A DNA stretch of 40,718 bases from Paraburkholderia tuberum STM678 (GCF_902833905.1 NZ_CADFGP010000058.1:1-40718), one strand, 5' to 3'. Shown: positions 7,657-16,748, counted from the stretch's first letter. Numbers and translations are program-made. The notes: a model not told the origin generated them from the sequence alone.

Positions 7657-8295
7657 ATGACCAGCAGCAAGGCAAAGAAGACCAAACCCGTAGTGGCCGC
7701 CGAACGCCCGAGCCGCGAAGAAGCCGAGGCAGCCGTGCGCGTGCTGCTGCGCTGGGCCGGCGACGATCCGCAGCGCGAAGGCCTGATCGACACGCCGGCA
7801 CGCGTGACGCGCGCTTACGACGAGTTTTTCGTCGGCTACCAGGTCGATCCGCGCGACATCCTCGCGCGTACCTTCTCCGAAGTGGACGGCTACGACGAAA
7901 TGATCGTGCTGAAGGACATCCGCTTCGAAAGCTATTGCGAGCACCATATGGTGCCGATCATCGGACGCGCGCACGTGGCGTATCTGCCGAACCATCGCGT
8001 GGTCGGCATTTCGAAGCTCGCGCGCCTCGTCGATGCGTTCGCGAAACGGCTGCAGATCCAGGAAAAGATGACAGTGCAGATCGCCGATACGCTGAACGAG
8101 GTGCTGCAGCCGGCCGGCGTGGGCGTGATTCTCGAAGCCGCGCATCAGTGCATGTCGACGCGTGGCGTGCACAAGGCGGGCGTCACGATGGTCACGTCGC
8201 GCATGCTCGGCACGTTCCGCACCGATCCGTCGACACGGCGGGAGTTTCTGGCGATCGTCGGGAATCCGGGCGTGGTGGCGATGCCGAATGCCTGA
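7657..8295 (+). CDS. folE: GTP cyclohydrolase I
   Basis: 212 aa from the ATG at 7657, with AGGAGGA 6 nt upstream; the longer frame from 7363 overlaps the LysR gene and is not used. It converts GTP to 7,8-dihydroneopterin triphosphate, the first step of folate and tetrahydrobiopterin synthesis. Zinc ligands are Cys94 and His97 (ESYCEHHMVP) and Cys165 (AAHQCMSTRG), matching C110, H113 and C181 of the E. coli enzyme. It stands alone, in the same direction as the LysR gene 136 nt upstream but with its own ribosome binding site. Confidence 0.95.
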   Translation: MTSSKAKKTKPVVAAERPSREEAEAAVRVLLRWAGDDPQREGLIDTPARVTRAYDEFFVGYQVDPRDILARTFSEVDGYDEMIVLKDIRFESYCEHHMVPIIGRAHVAYLPNHRVVGISKLARLVDAFAKRLQIQEKMTVQIADTLNEVLQPAGVGVILEAAHQCMSTRGVHKAGVTMVTSRMLGTFRTDPSTRREFLAIVGNPGVVAMPNA

Positions 8296-8513
8296 TGAGG
8301 TGGACCCGGGGACCGCTTGTGGTTCGTTGACGATGCAGCCCCCGCCCCTGCGAATCCAGCGTGCGCGCTCGCGCGCACTCTCTTCGAGCGCGCCGGCCAC
8401 CTTGCGGTGGGCACGCGGGGTTGACAGTTAGTTGCGTATTGACGATTGAGGCCGATGGTCGACACCGGCCGTCCACGTATGCCAGCCCAACAGCAGCAAC
8501 AGGAGCGCCTCAA

Positions 8514-9626
8514 TTGGTCGAGTTTCCGTTGTCGGCGGTTTCAACCTGGGGCAGCGCTATCGTGTTCGTCAACGTCCTGCTGACGCGCCTCGGCGTACCG
8601 ATTCCGGCCGTGCCGATGCTGCTGTTCGCGGGCTCGGCGATCGCTGCGGGCACCCTGGCGTTCTGGCCGACCCTCGGCGCGGCGGTGCTGGGCGCATTGA
8701 TCGGCGACGGCACCTGGTTCGCGGCGGGCCGTCTGTATGGACGCAAACTGCTCGCGTGGCTCGGCCGCTTGTCGCCCGCCGTCGATACGAGGCTGGAAAC
8801 CGCGCGCGCGCTATTCGAACATTATGGCGTGCCGCTCGTGTCGATCTCTAAGTTCGTGCCCGGCCTCGGCCTGATTACGCCGCCGCTGATGGGTACGACC
8901 GCCGTCGACATCCGCATCTACGCACTATGGGATCTGGCGAGCGTGATCGCGTGGGCGACGTTCTGGCTGCTCGGCGGCGCGGCCGTGGAACGCGAGGTGC
9001 ATATGCTGCGCGCGTTCGTCGAGCAGCGCGGCGGCACGATCGCCGACATTCTTCTTGCGGTGGCGCTCGTCTATCTGCTCTACCGGCTGTATCTGCGATA
9101 TTACGAACGGCGCCGGTTCACGCGAGCCACGTCGGCCCAAGCCGCGCCGATGCTGGCCGCGCCGACGCAGGCTTCATCGGCAAGTGCCGCCGCGTCGAGC
9201 ATGCCGTCGCGCTGGCGGCGCTCCGGCCGCCTGCGCCGCATGGCGCCGTCCCGCGTGTTCGATGCGCGGCCCGGCGCTCCGCTGCTCGATGTGCGACGCC
9301 AGATTCCCGACGCGCGCGCGCTCGATCCGCATTCGCCTGAGCAGATCGACGGCGCGCTGCGCACGCACGACATGGTCATCTATTGCATCTGCCCGGACAG
9401 CGCGACCGCGCTCGAAGTCTCGCAACATATGCGCAGCAATGGCTACACGCGGATTCGCGCACTGCGCGGCGGGCTCGATGCATGGCAGCGGCGTGGCTTC
9501 CCGGTGGGCTTGCTGGCTCACGCGGATGGTGCGGCCGCCAATCGGCCGCGCTCGGCGTTGCTGGACGAAACGCCAGCGGCGGTGACGTTGCGCGGCTTCG
9601 CGCCGCGCAGTGCGGAGCGCGCCTGA
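8514..9626 (+). CDS. DedA-family membrane protein fused to a rhodanese domain
   Basis: 370 aa if read from the TTG at 8514, which has AGGAG at 8501-8505, 8 nt upstream. The open frame extends to 8361 but the extra part is Arg/Pro-rich. Residues 1-200 are a DedA/VTT membrane domain, with SISKFVPGLGLITPPLMG at 110-127 as the family's central motif and about five hydrophobic segments. A Ser/Ala-rich linker (205-245) leads to a cytosolic rhodanese domain (248-335): LLDVRRQIPDA, then VIYCICPDSATA with catalytic Cys291 (or Cys293), then ALRGGLDAWQRRGFP. DedA proteins act in phospholipid scrambling and membrane homeostasis; the rhodanese part suggests sulfur or redox coupling. Confidence 0.88.
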   Translation: MVEFPLSAVSTWGSAIVFVNVLLTRLGVPIPAVPMLLFAGSAIAAGTLAFWPTLGAAVLGALIGDGTWFAAGRLYGRKLLAWLGRLSPAVDTRLETARALFEHYGVPLVSISKFVPGLGLITPPLMGTTAVDIRIYALWDLASVIAWATFWLLGGAAVEREVHMLRAFVEQRGGTIADILLAVALVYLLYRLYLRYYERRRFTRATSAQAAPMLAAPTQASSASAAASSMPSRWRRSGRLRRMAPSRVFDARPGAPLLDVRRQIPDARALDPHSPEQIDGALRTHDMVIYCICPDSATALEVSQHMRSNGYTRIRALRGGLDAWQRRGFPVGLLAHADGAAANRPRSALLDETPAAVTLRGFAPRSAERA

Positions 9627-9671
9627 ATTGCGCTGCGTCGCGACAATCTGGGCCCGGGAAGGCGCTCACGC

Positions 9672-10287
9672 TCACGCGAACGAACACCTGGCGTTAAGGC
9701 GCCGCCCCGTGCGCGAGACCCCCTGCGTCGCCGAATCCTCGTCCCACTGCGCCGACCGGGTGCGATTGCGCCCTTCGTTCTTCGCCACATACAACTGTCC
9801 GTCAGCGGCGGCCATCAGCTCGAGTCCCTTCGCGACATCCGTGGCGCTCGGCAGCGCCGTTGCGCAGCCGACGCTCACCGTCACCGCCTGCGGCGCATCG
9901 TGTTCGCGCACGATGACCTGGTTTTCCACCTTGCGACGAATCTGCTCCGCGACCGCGAACGCGCCCTGCGCGGTCGTATCCGGCAGGCACCACCGCGAAC
10001 TCTTCGCCGCCGTAGCGCGCGACCAGATCGGCCGAGCGCAGCGCCACGGACGCGATGCAATCAGCCACCGCGACCAATACCTCGTCGCCGCTCTCATGGC
10101 CGTAGGTATCGTTGAAACGCTTGAAGTGATCGATATCGATGAACAGCACCGACAACGGTTTGTTGTCGCGTCGCGCCCGCTTCCGGCCTTCGCCGACCTC
10201 CACCGCTGTCAGGATCGACATCGCCAACGCGACGAGCGTGCCGGCGACGCCGGCCACCCACGGGCGGTTGCCAACATAGCGGGTCAT
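9672..10287 (-). pseudogene. Broken GGDEF (diguanylate cyclase) gene
   Basis: On the minus strand the frame from 10287 gives one hydrophobic helix (WVAGVAGTLVALAMSI) and then a GGDEF domain: RARRDNKPLSVLFIDIDHFK, RFNDTYGHESGDEVL, and the active-site RYGGEEFAVV. There the frame is lost. Removing one base at the GG of 9986-9987 continues it as LPDTTAQGAFAVAEQIRRKV, then VTVSVGCA and AADGQLYVAKNEGRNRT, ending at 9672. The start of the domain is also damaged: only a short LTAVEVGEG stretch stands where DPLTGLPNRR and the first helix belong. With two lesions this is most likely a decaying remnant that no longer makes c-di-GMP. Confidence 0.75.
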
Positions 10288-10449
10288 CCCGGCTCGAACG
10301 GCGTCAGGCGCAGCCGATGACGCAGCGAAAGCCCATGCGGTGCCACGCCCCTCGCCTCCTTCGCGGACTATTCTTTCGGACCGCAGCGCGGTGCGCCGTG
10401 CATTTTGGGCTGCGGATCCTCCGCGCTAGCGAGGACCGAACGCGCTCTC

Positions 10450-11293
10450 TCAGCCCAGTAGCTCCGACGCCGCGCGCAAGCGGCGTTTGCGTTTCCTGTC
10501 GAGCCAACCCAACGCGGCTTCGATGTGGTCCGCGTCGGCAAGCGACGCGGCATTGTCGCGCAACAGCGTTTCGCTCGCGACGGTATCGTTGAGCATGCCG
10601 AAGCGCTTCTGGATTTTTTTCAGGCGCTTGAGCGTGCGCTTATGGCTGGTTTTAAGCACCGGCCCGAAAAACTCGAACAGATAGCGCAGTTTCTTGCCCG
10701 CTTTTCTGACATCGTGAAAGGCTGCGTAATTCGAGCGTTTCGCATGGCGCGCGTTTGATGCGCTTTTTCAATGAGCGCTCCGACGCCCCTATGCGTCGAG
10801 CGGCAAATTTGCGCAGCGCAATAGCCGAATCGTGCGTGGCGTGCAGTTGCGCGGAAGTGGTGGCCAACGCATCGCGCAGCAGGTGTTTGACGTCGGCGTT
10901 CAACAACGTCTCGCGGCTGGTCGCCACTGTGTCGCGGCGCGCCTGCTCGAGCTTCGGCATCAATGCTTGCGCGCCGCTGTCTTGCTGCCTGAGCAACGCG
11001 ATCAGGATGTCCCAATCGCGCGTTTTACCCGCCGCGGTGGCGAGAAACTTGTAGACCGCGCGTTGCCGGGAATTTTCGCCCTTGTCGAGCAGCGGTGCGA
11101 AAGCCCACCATAACGAACGCAAACGCCGCAGTGAAACGCGCAGTTTGTGCAGCGCTTCGGGTGACGCGTCGCCGTGCACCCCTTTGGCGAGCCGGATCGC
11201 CTCGTCGACGAGCGGTGCTGCGTAGGAAGTGAAGGCTCGCTGTGCCGGTTCGTCCTCTACCGGTTCGTCGACTGTCTCGCTGTCTTGCTTCAT
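10450..11293 (-). pseudogene. CHAD-domain protein split by a +1 frameshift
   Basis: The frame from 11293 encodes a CHAD domain: ALHKLRVSLRRLRSLWWAF (about 47-65), KTRDWDILIALLRQ, and KKRIKRA. After KRIKRA the frame turns to nonsense and stops at 10652. Dropping one base at the GG of 10746-10747 restores HAKRSNYAAFHDVRKAGKKL, RYLFEFFGPVLKTSHKRTLK, and continues to 10450. CHAD domains are helical, Lys/Arg/His-rich and bind polyphosphate. A phosphate carrier and PPK2 lie about 1-4 kb away. The break could be real or a sequencing error; all conserved parts are otherwise present. Confidence 0.8.
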
Positions 11294-11515
11294 CGACGCT
11301 CCCCGGAAACATGACCTTACTTCCAGCGTAGCAAAAATGATGCTCAGGAGGATCGCGGCGCGTGTCAGCCGGTTCTTCCCTCACGCGTTGGCGCGTCGCG
11401 CCGGCAGCGTCTATCCTCGACCGATAGGATCGCGCGTTGCACGCTTCGGCGAGTGCTCCGGCGACGATGCAGTGTGCAGTGCGGCAAATGCCGCAAACAG
11501 ACCTTAGGAGGATGT

Positions 11516-12109
11516 ATGCGAATACTCGTTGTCGGTGCGACCGGCCTGCTCGGTTCGCACATCGTGAGGCTGCTCGCCACCGAGCATGACGTGGTCGGCG
11601 CGAGCCGCAAAGGCTCCGAACTGCACGTCGACCTGTCGGACAAACGCAGCATCGAAGCGATGTATGCGCAAGCCGGCAGCTTCGACGCGATCATCTGCGC
11701 GGCCGGCTCGGCGAAATTCGCGCCGCTCGCGGCGCTTGGCGACGAAGACTTTTCTTTTAGTCTTGCCAACAAACTGATGGGGCAGGTCAATCTGGTGCGC
11801 TGCGGCGTGGACCATGTGTCGCAAGGCGGCTCGTTCACACTGACGAGCGGCGTGCTCGCGCAACAGCCGATGGAAGGCAGCGCCGCGGTCAGCATCGTCA
11901 ATGCGGGTGTCGAAGCGTTCGCTCGCTCGGCCGCGCTCGAGTTGCGAGGCAAGGCCCGCGTCAATGTGGTCAGCCCGGGGTGGGTCGCCGAAACGCTCGA
12001 ATCGATGGGCCGCGATCCGTCGCAAGGGGTACCGGCGGAAATCGTCGCGCAAGCTTATAAACGCACCCTCGGTGGCAGCGCAAGCGGCGAAGTAGTCAGC
12101 GCATCGTAA
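11516..12109 (+). CDS. Atypical short-chain dehydrogenase-like protein (paralog A)
   Basis: 197 aa from the ATG at 11516 with AGGAGG immediately upstream. It has a Rossmann start (RILVVGATGLLGSHIVRLL), CAAGSAKFAPL in place of NNAG, and GGSFTLTSGVLAQQPMEGSA. The Tyr-x-x-x-Lys catalytic pair of classical SDRs is missing: the helix reads SIVNAGVEAFARSAALEL. This fits the Lin1944-like SDR subgroup, whose members lack typical active-site residues and have no known reaction. The gene at 30252 is a close paralog. Confidence 0.85.
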   Translation: MRILVVGATGLLGSHIVRLLATEHDVVGASRKGSELHVDLSDKRSIEAMYAQAGSFDAIICAAGSAKFAPLAALGDEDFSFSLANKLMGQVNLVRCGVDHVSQGGSFTLTSGVLAQQPMEGSAAVSIVNAGVEAFARSAALELRGKARVNVVSPGWVAETLESMGRDPSQGVPAEIVAQAYKRTLGGSASGEVVSAS

Positions 12110-12345
12110 GCGCAACCGAAGCCCGCTCGCCGCTCGTGCTATTCATCACTTGCTTAGTCCGGTTCGGACATCTTACTATTCCCGTCCGCCAGCCTGCGTA
12201 GCATTTACCGGCGTGAGCGGCATAGCATAGGCCGCGCCGCGCCTGCTTTTCCCGCACCCCCAATGCCGTCACGTAGTTGTCATCGTTGCGACACACAGCG
12301 AAAGCAGCATCAAGAACTCTGCGACCACTTTTTGGGGCTCACGTC

Positions 12346-13932
12346 ATGCCGGAACTTTCGTATCCGCAACCAGGCGCCGCCAGCGGCAAAGGCCGTAACG
12401 CGGGCCTGGTTATTTTCGTTGCCCTGCTCATCGCGGGCGTCGTGTACTGCGGCGTTCATCTGATAGACGATCTGCAGCCCGTACGCGAAAGCTCGGTACT
12501 GCCGTATCTGCTGCTCGGTGTCGCGCTGCTGATCGCGCTCGGCTTCGAGTTCGTCAATGGCTTTCACGATACGGCCAACGCGGTCGCCACCGTCATCTAC
12601 ACCCACTCGCTGACGCCGAATATCGCGGTGGTCTGGTCCGGCACGTGGAATTTTCTGGGCGTGCTGACGTCGAGCGGAGCGGTCGCCTTCGGCGTGCTGC
12701 AACTGCTGCCCGTCGAGTTGATTCTGCAGGTTGGCAGCAGCGCCGGCTTCGCGATGGTATTCGCGCTGCTGATCGCCGCGATCATCTGGAATCTGGGCAC
12801 GTGGTCTTTGGGCCTGCCGTCTTCGAGTTCGCACACGCTGATCGGCTCGATCATCGGCGTAGGTCTGATGAATCAGATGCTGCATGGTGCGAACGGCACC
12901 AGTGGCGTGGACTGGAATCAGGCGCTCGGCGTCGGCAAGTCGCTGCTGTTTTCGCCGATCGTGGGCTTTCTGCTTGCGGGCCTGCTGCTGCTGATCCTGA
13001 AGGCCGTCGTGCGCGTGCCCGCGCTGTATGCCGAGCCGAAGGGCAAGGAGCCGCCGCCGTTCTGGATTCGCTGCCTGCTGATTCTGACCTGCACGGGCGT
13101 GTCGTTCGCGCATGGCTCGAACGACGGCCAGAAAGGCATGGGGCTGATCATGCTGATCCTGATCGGTACCGTGCCCACCGCCTACGCGCTGAACAAGGCG
13201 GTCACGCCGGCGCAAACGCAGAACTTCGTCGCGGTCGCGCATCAAACCGCGGCGACGCTGTCGCGCTACACGCAGGGCGCGGCGCCTTCCGCGGATCCGC
13301 GCGCCGACGTCGAGGCCTTCGTGCGCACCCGTCAGTTGACGCCCGCCACGCTGCCGGCGCTGCAGCAGCTGACCGAGCAGATCGGTCGCCAGGTCGCCGA
13401 GTCGGGCTCGATGGCCGCGGTGCCGCAAGGCATCGTCGATAACGTGCGCAACAACATGTATGTCACCTCCGAGGCGATCCGTCTGATGCAGAAGGCCAAT
13501 CAGCCGCAGTTCTCGCCCGAAGACGCGAAGATCATTGCCAACTTCAGAACCCAGATCGACCACGCGACCAAGTTCATTCCGCCGTGGGTCAAGGTGGCGG
13601 TCGCGATCGCGCTGGGTCTCGGCACGATGGTCGGCTGGAAGCGCATCGTCGTTACGGTGGGCGAGAAGATCGGCAAACAGCATCTGACGTACGGCCAGGG
13701 CGCGTCGGCTGAACTCGTCGCGATGGTCACGATCGGTGCCGCCGACCTCTACGGTCTGCCGGTGTCGACGACCCATGTGCTCTCTTCCGGCGTGGCCGGC
13801 ACGATGGCGGCCAACGGCTCGGGTCTGCAATGGGCCACGGTGCGCAGTCTGATCCTCGCATGGGTGCTGACGTTGCCCGCGTCGATCGCGCTCGCGGGCG
13901 CACTGTTCTGGGTGTTCCGTTCGGTGTTCTGA
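12346..13932 (+). CDS. PiT-family inorganic phosphate transporter
   Basis: 528 aa from the ATG at 12346. It is a low-affinity, metal-phosphate/H+ symporter of the inner membrane. Both inverted PiT signatures are visible: GFEFVNGFHDTANAVATV in the N-terminal half and SFAHGSNDGQKGMGLIM in the C-terminal half, with ADLYGLPVSTTHVLSSGVAG near the end. A large soluble loop lies between about residues 290 and 410. It converges on ppk2, with which it shares a terminator. The pairing suggests that imported phosphate and polyphosphate use are linked. Confidence 0.93.
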   Translation: MPELSYPQPGAASGKGRNAGLVIFVALLIAGVVYCGVHLIDDLQPVRESSVLPYLLLGVALLIALGFEFVNGFHDTANAVATVIYTHSLTPNIAVVWSGTWNFLGVLTSSGAVAFGVLQLLPVELILQVGSSAGFAMVFALLIAAIIWNLGTWSLGLPSSSSHTLIGSIIGVGLMNQMLHGANGTSGVDWNQALGVGKSLLFSPIVGFLLAGLLLLILKAVVRVPALYAEPKGKEPPPFWIRCLLILTCTGVSFAHGSNDGQKGMGLIMLILIGTVPTAYALNKAVTPAQTQNFVAVAHQTAATLSRYTQGAAPSADPRADVEAFVRTRQLTPATLPALQQLTEQIGRQVAESGSMAAVPQGIVDNVRNNMYVTSEAIRLMQKANQPQFSPEDAKIIANFRTQIDHATKFIPPWVKVAVAIALGLGTMVGWKRIVVTVGEKIGKQHLTYGQGASAELVAMVTIGAADLYGLPVSTTHVLSSGVAGTMAANGSGLQWATVRSLILAWVLTLPASIALAGALFWVFRSVF

Positions 13933-13963
13933 GTTCGCCGATCTGGCGGGGCGAAGCAAGAAG

Positions 13964-13999
13964 AAAAGCGCGGTACGCTGATATACGTACCGCGCTTTT
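13964..13999. terminator. Bidirectional terminator between the PiT gene and ppk2
   Basis: AAAAGCGCGGTACG (13964-13977) and CGTACCGCGCTTTT (13986-13999) pair perfectly over 14 bp around an 8-nt loop. A T run follows the stem on the plus strand and the A run before it gives a T run on the minus strand, so it can end both convergent genes. Confidence 0.9.
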
Positions 14000-14030
14000 T
14001 CGTTGGCCGGCTATTTCATACGATCCGCTT

Positions 14031-14957
14031 TTAATACACCTCGGGCACGATCATCGACTGAGGCACCGGCTGACGGCTATAGTCTTCGTGATAGACACGC
14101 GACGGCAAGTCGATCTGCGGATGCTCGATCTCGTGATACGGCACCTGGCTCAGCAGATGCCGAATGCAGTTCAGGCGCGCGCGTTTCTTGTCGACGGCCT
14201 GCACGACCCACCACGGCGCCTCGGGGATATGCGAGCGCTGCAGCATCACCTCCTTCGCCAGCGTATAGGCTTCCCAGCGGCGCCGGCTTTCCAGATCCAT
14301 CGGACTCAGCTTCCACTGCTTGAGCGGATCGCGAATGCGGTTCTGGAAGCGGATTTCCTGCTCTTCGTCGGTGATCGAAAACCAGTACTTGAGGATCTGC
14401 ACGCCGCTGCGCGCCAGCATCTTTTCGAACTCCGGCACCGAGCGGAAAAACTCTTCGTATTCCTCGTCGGTGCAGAAGTTCATCACGCGCTCGACGCCCG
14501 CGCGGTTGTACCAGCTGCGATCGAATAGCACCAACTCGCCGCCCGCCGGCAGATGCGATACATAGCGCTGGAAATACCATTGCGTGCGCTCGCGATTGTT
14601 CGGCGCGGGCAATGCGGCCACGCGGCACACGCGCGGATTGAGGCGCTGTGTGATGCGCTTGATCGCGCCGCCCTTGCCGGCCGCGTCGCGCCCCTCGAAG
14701 ATCACGACGAGCCGGTGCCCGGTCGCGACGATCCAGTCCTGCAGCTTGACCAGTTCTCCCTGCAGCCGGAACAGTTCGCGGAAGTACTGCTTGCGCGCCT
14801 CGCGATGCTCGGGCGTAAAGCCGTCCGGGCCGTCGATGATGCGGTCGTCGACCTCCATTTCGAGTTCTTCGTCGTAGGCATCGATGAGGTCTTCCTCGAA
14901 ACGGCGTTGCCGCTCCGCCGTCAGTTCGATATCGGGTCTCGGGTCCGGCTCTTTCAT
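14031..14957 (-). CDS. ppk2: Polyphosphate kinase 2
   Basis: 308 aa from the ATG at 14957, with GGAGAG about 5 nt upstream. The single PPK2 domain has Walker A GRDAAGKGG (89-97), followed by AIKRITQRLNPR, and Walker B LVLFDRSWYNRAG with Asp146. The lid and C-terminal part continue with YWFSITDEEQ and WEAYTLAKEVML. PPK2 enzymes use polyphosphate to phosphorylate nucleoside di- or monophosphates; a one-domain protein of this length with an acidic N-terminal extension fits class I (NDP to NTP), which is inference. Confidence 0.92.
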   Translation of the reverse strand: MKEPDPRPDIELTAERQRRFEEDLIDAYDEELEMEVDDRIIDGPDGFTPEHREARKQYFRELFRLQGELVKLQDWIVATGHRLVVIFEGRDAAGKGGAIKRITQRLNPRVCRVAALPAPNNRERTQWYFQRYVSHLPAGGELVLFDRSWYNRAGVERVMNFCTDEEYEEFFRSVPEFEKMLARSGVQILKYWFSITDEEQEIRFQNRIRDPLKQWKLSPMDLESRRRWEAYTLAKEVMLQRSHIPEAPWWVVQAVDKKRARLNCIRHLLSQVPYHEIEHPQIDLPSRVYHEDYSRQPVPQSMIVPEVY

Positions 14958-15118
14958 TGCGGCTCTCCTCGCAACAGGAATGGGATGGCGCGCGGCGGCT
15001 AGCGCGACGCGGTCGCGTTCGATTATCGAAGCGCGAGGTGTCAGCCGTGTTACCGCGTGGGCGGCCGCTGCACATGCGTGATAACCCCATGATAGCGAGT
15101 TTGCCCCGACTTCCGCCG

Positions 15119-15517
15119 CTAGGGCAGCGGCCGCGCGAAGCTCAGTTCGTGGCCGTCCGGATCGGTGATATGAAAATAGCGCTCGCCCCACGGCGCATCC
15201 GACGGCGCGAACGTCGGCTGCAAGCCTGCCGCCACCGCCCTGGCATGGAACGCGTCGACGTCCGACACGTAGATGATCACGCGCCCCCACCAGTTGACCG
15301 GCGCGCGCGCATCGGCGATCAGGTTCAAATACGAACTGCCGAACGCGAACGACGTGAAGGCCTCGCGCGGACCGCCGAACTTGATCGGGAAGCCGAGCGC
15401 TTCGTAGAACGCGACGGCGCGCTGCATGTCGCTGGTGGCGAGCGTGATCGCACAGAGCGACTCGATGCGTGGACCCGGCTGCGGGGATTGCGGCGCTGAA
15501 GCGTTAGATGCGGACAT
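15119..15517 (-). CDS. VOC (glyoxalase/bleomycin resistance) superfamily protein
   Basis: 132 aa from the ATG at 15517; the frame is open further upstream but loses character. It shows one VOC module: a beta-alpha-beta-beta-beta unit starting LCAITLATSDMQRAVAFYEA, and a closing unit VIIYVSDVDAFHARAVAAGL and ending ERYFHITDPDGHELSFARP. The last His/Glu pair is the usual metal-ligand position. Substrate unknown. It is divergent from the protease gene at 15698. Confidence 0.85.
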   Translation of the reverse strand: MSASNASAPQSPQPGPRIESLCAITLATSDMQRAVAFYEALGFPIKFGGPREAFTSFAFGSSYLNLIADARAPVNWWGRVIIYVSDVDAFHARAVAAGLQPTFAPSDAPWGERYFHITDPDGHELSFARPLP

Positions 15518-15697
15518 GAGCAGGGTCTCCGTGGCGCGAGCGAGCGGCGAGCGACGGCCCGCCCGGGAAAGTGTCTCACGGGCAGCAGTGGCCACCGGTC
15601 TGGCGGCGCGGCCGGGACGCCGCCGACGCCCCCGCGATGCACTTGAAAACTCGCGCGGCGCCCCGCATCTCGGAGCCCGTCTATCCGGAGCATCGTT

Positions 15698-16747
15698 ATG
15701 GGAAGCCGCCCACGCTTCATCGATGACCTGTCGAGCGCCGCATCCGACGCCCCCGGGCCCCAATCCACCGACCTTTTGACCCACGACGACGACGCGCTGC
15801 TCGACGCCTACTCCCGCACCGTGATCGGTGCACTGGAGCGCGTGCAGCAGGCGGTCGCGTTTATCGCCGTCGAACGCCGGCTGCCCGGCGACGCGTCCGC
15901 GCATGGGCGCGGCGTGCGGGGCGGCACTGGCTCGGGCTTCCTGTTCACGCCCGACGGCTACCTGCTGACCAATAGCCACGTCGTGCATGGCGCGACGCAT
16001 ATCCAGGTGACGCTGGCCGACGGCGCGAAGTTCGACGCCGATCTGGTCGGCGACGATCCCGGCAGCGATCTCGCGGTGCTGCGCATCGGTTCGCCGGAAC
16101 CGCTGCCGCATGTCGAACTCGGCGAATCATCGAAGCTGCGCGTCGGGCAGATCGCCATTGCGGTCGGCAACCCGCTCGGGCTGCAACAGACCGTGACGAC
16201 CGGCGTCGTTTCGGCGCTCGGCCGGTCGCTGCGCTCGAACTCCGGCCGCATGATCTACGACGTGATCCAGACCGACGCGGCATTGAATCCGGGCAACTCG
16301 GGCGGACCGCTGATCAATTCGGCGGGTCAGGTGATCGGCGTGAATACCGCGATCATTCCTGGCGCACAGGCCATCTGTTTTGCGACCGCGATCGATACCG
16401 CGAAGTGGGTCATCATGCAGATCTTCGCGCACGGTCGCGTGCGACGCGCGTATATCGGCGTGGCCGGCACGACGACGCCGCTGTCGCGGCGCGTGCAGCG
16501 CTACTTCGAGCTCGGCACGCAAAGCGGCGTGCGCGTGATGGAGATCGTCAAAGGCAGTCCGGCGGCGCTCGGCGGCTTGCGCACCGACGACACGATCGTC
16601 GCGATCGACGCGCAGCCGGTGCAGGATGTGGATGCACTGCAACGCACGCTCGATGCTTCGCGTATCGACAAGCCGGTCAACGTGACGGTGTTGCGCGGCG
16701 CGCAGCGGGTGGAGTTGACGGTGACGCCGGTGGAGCAGGCTGGGTGA
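15698..16747 (+). CDS. HtrA/DegP-like serine protease without a signal peptide
   Basis: 349 aa. The trypsin-like domain has the triad His94 (TNSHVVHG), Asp124 (GSDLAVLRI) and Ser201 (LNPGNSGGPL). One PDZ domain follows (about 245-345; GVRVMEIVKGSPAALGGL). DegP, DegQ and DegS have a signal peptide or anchor, but the first 45 residues here are acidic and polar (RPRFIDDLSS, HDDDALLDAYSR) with no hydrophobic stretch. The product therefore looks cytosolic unless the start is wrong. GGAG about 8 nt upstream supports the ATG at 15698. Confidence 0.9.
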   Translation: MGSRPRFIDDLSSAASDAPGPQSTDLLTHDDDALLDAYSRTVIGALERVQQAVAFIAVERRLPGDASAHGRGVRGGTGSGFLFTPDGYLLTNSHVVHGATHIQVTLADGAKFDADLVGDDPGSDLAVLRIGSPEPLPHVELGESSKLRVGQIAIAVGNPLGLQQTVTTGVVSALGRSLRSNSGRMIYDVIQTDAALNPGNSGGPLINSAGQVIGVNTAIIPGAQAICFATAIDTAKWVIMQIFAHGRVRRAYIGVAGTTTPLSRRVQRYFELGTQSGVRVMEIVKGSPAALGGLRTDDTIVAIDAQPVQDVDALQRTLDASRIDKPVNVTVLRGAQRVELTVTPVEQAG

Positions 16748-16748
16748 T

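Noticed and set aside
12310..13959. A 549-codon open frame on the minus strand opposite the phosphate transporter
   Set aside because: It mirrors the PiT gene, is rich in Arg, His and Gln with no hydrophobic core, and exists only because of high GC at third positions.
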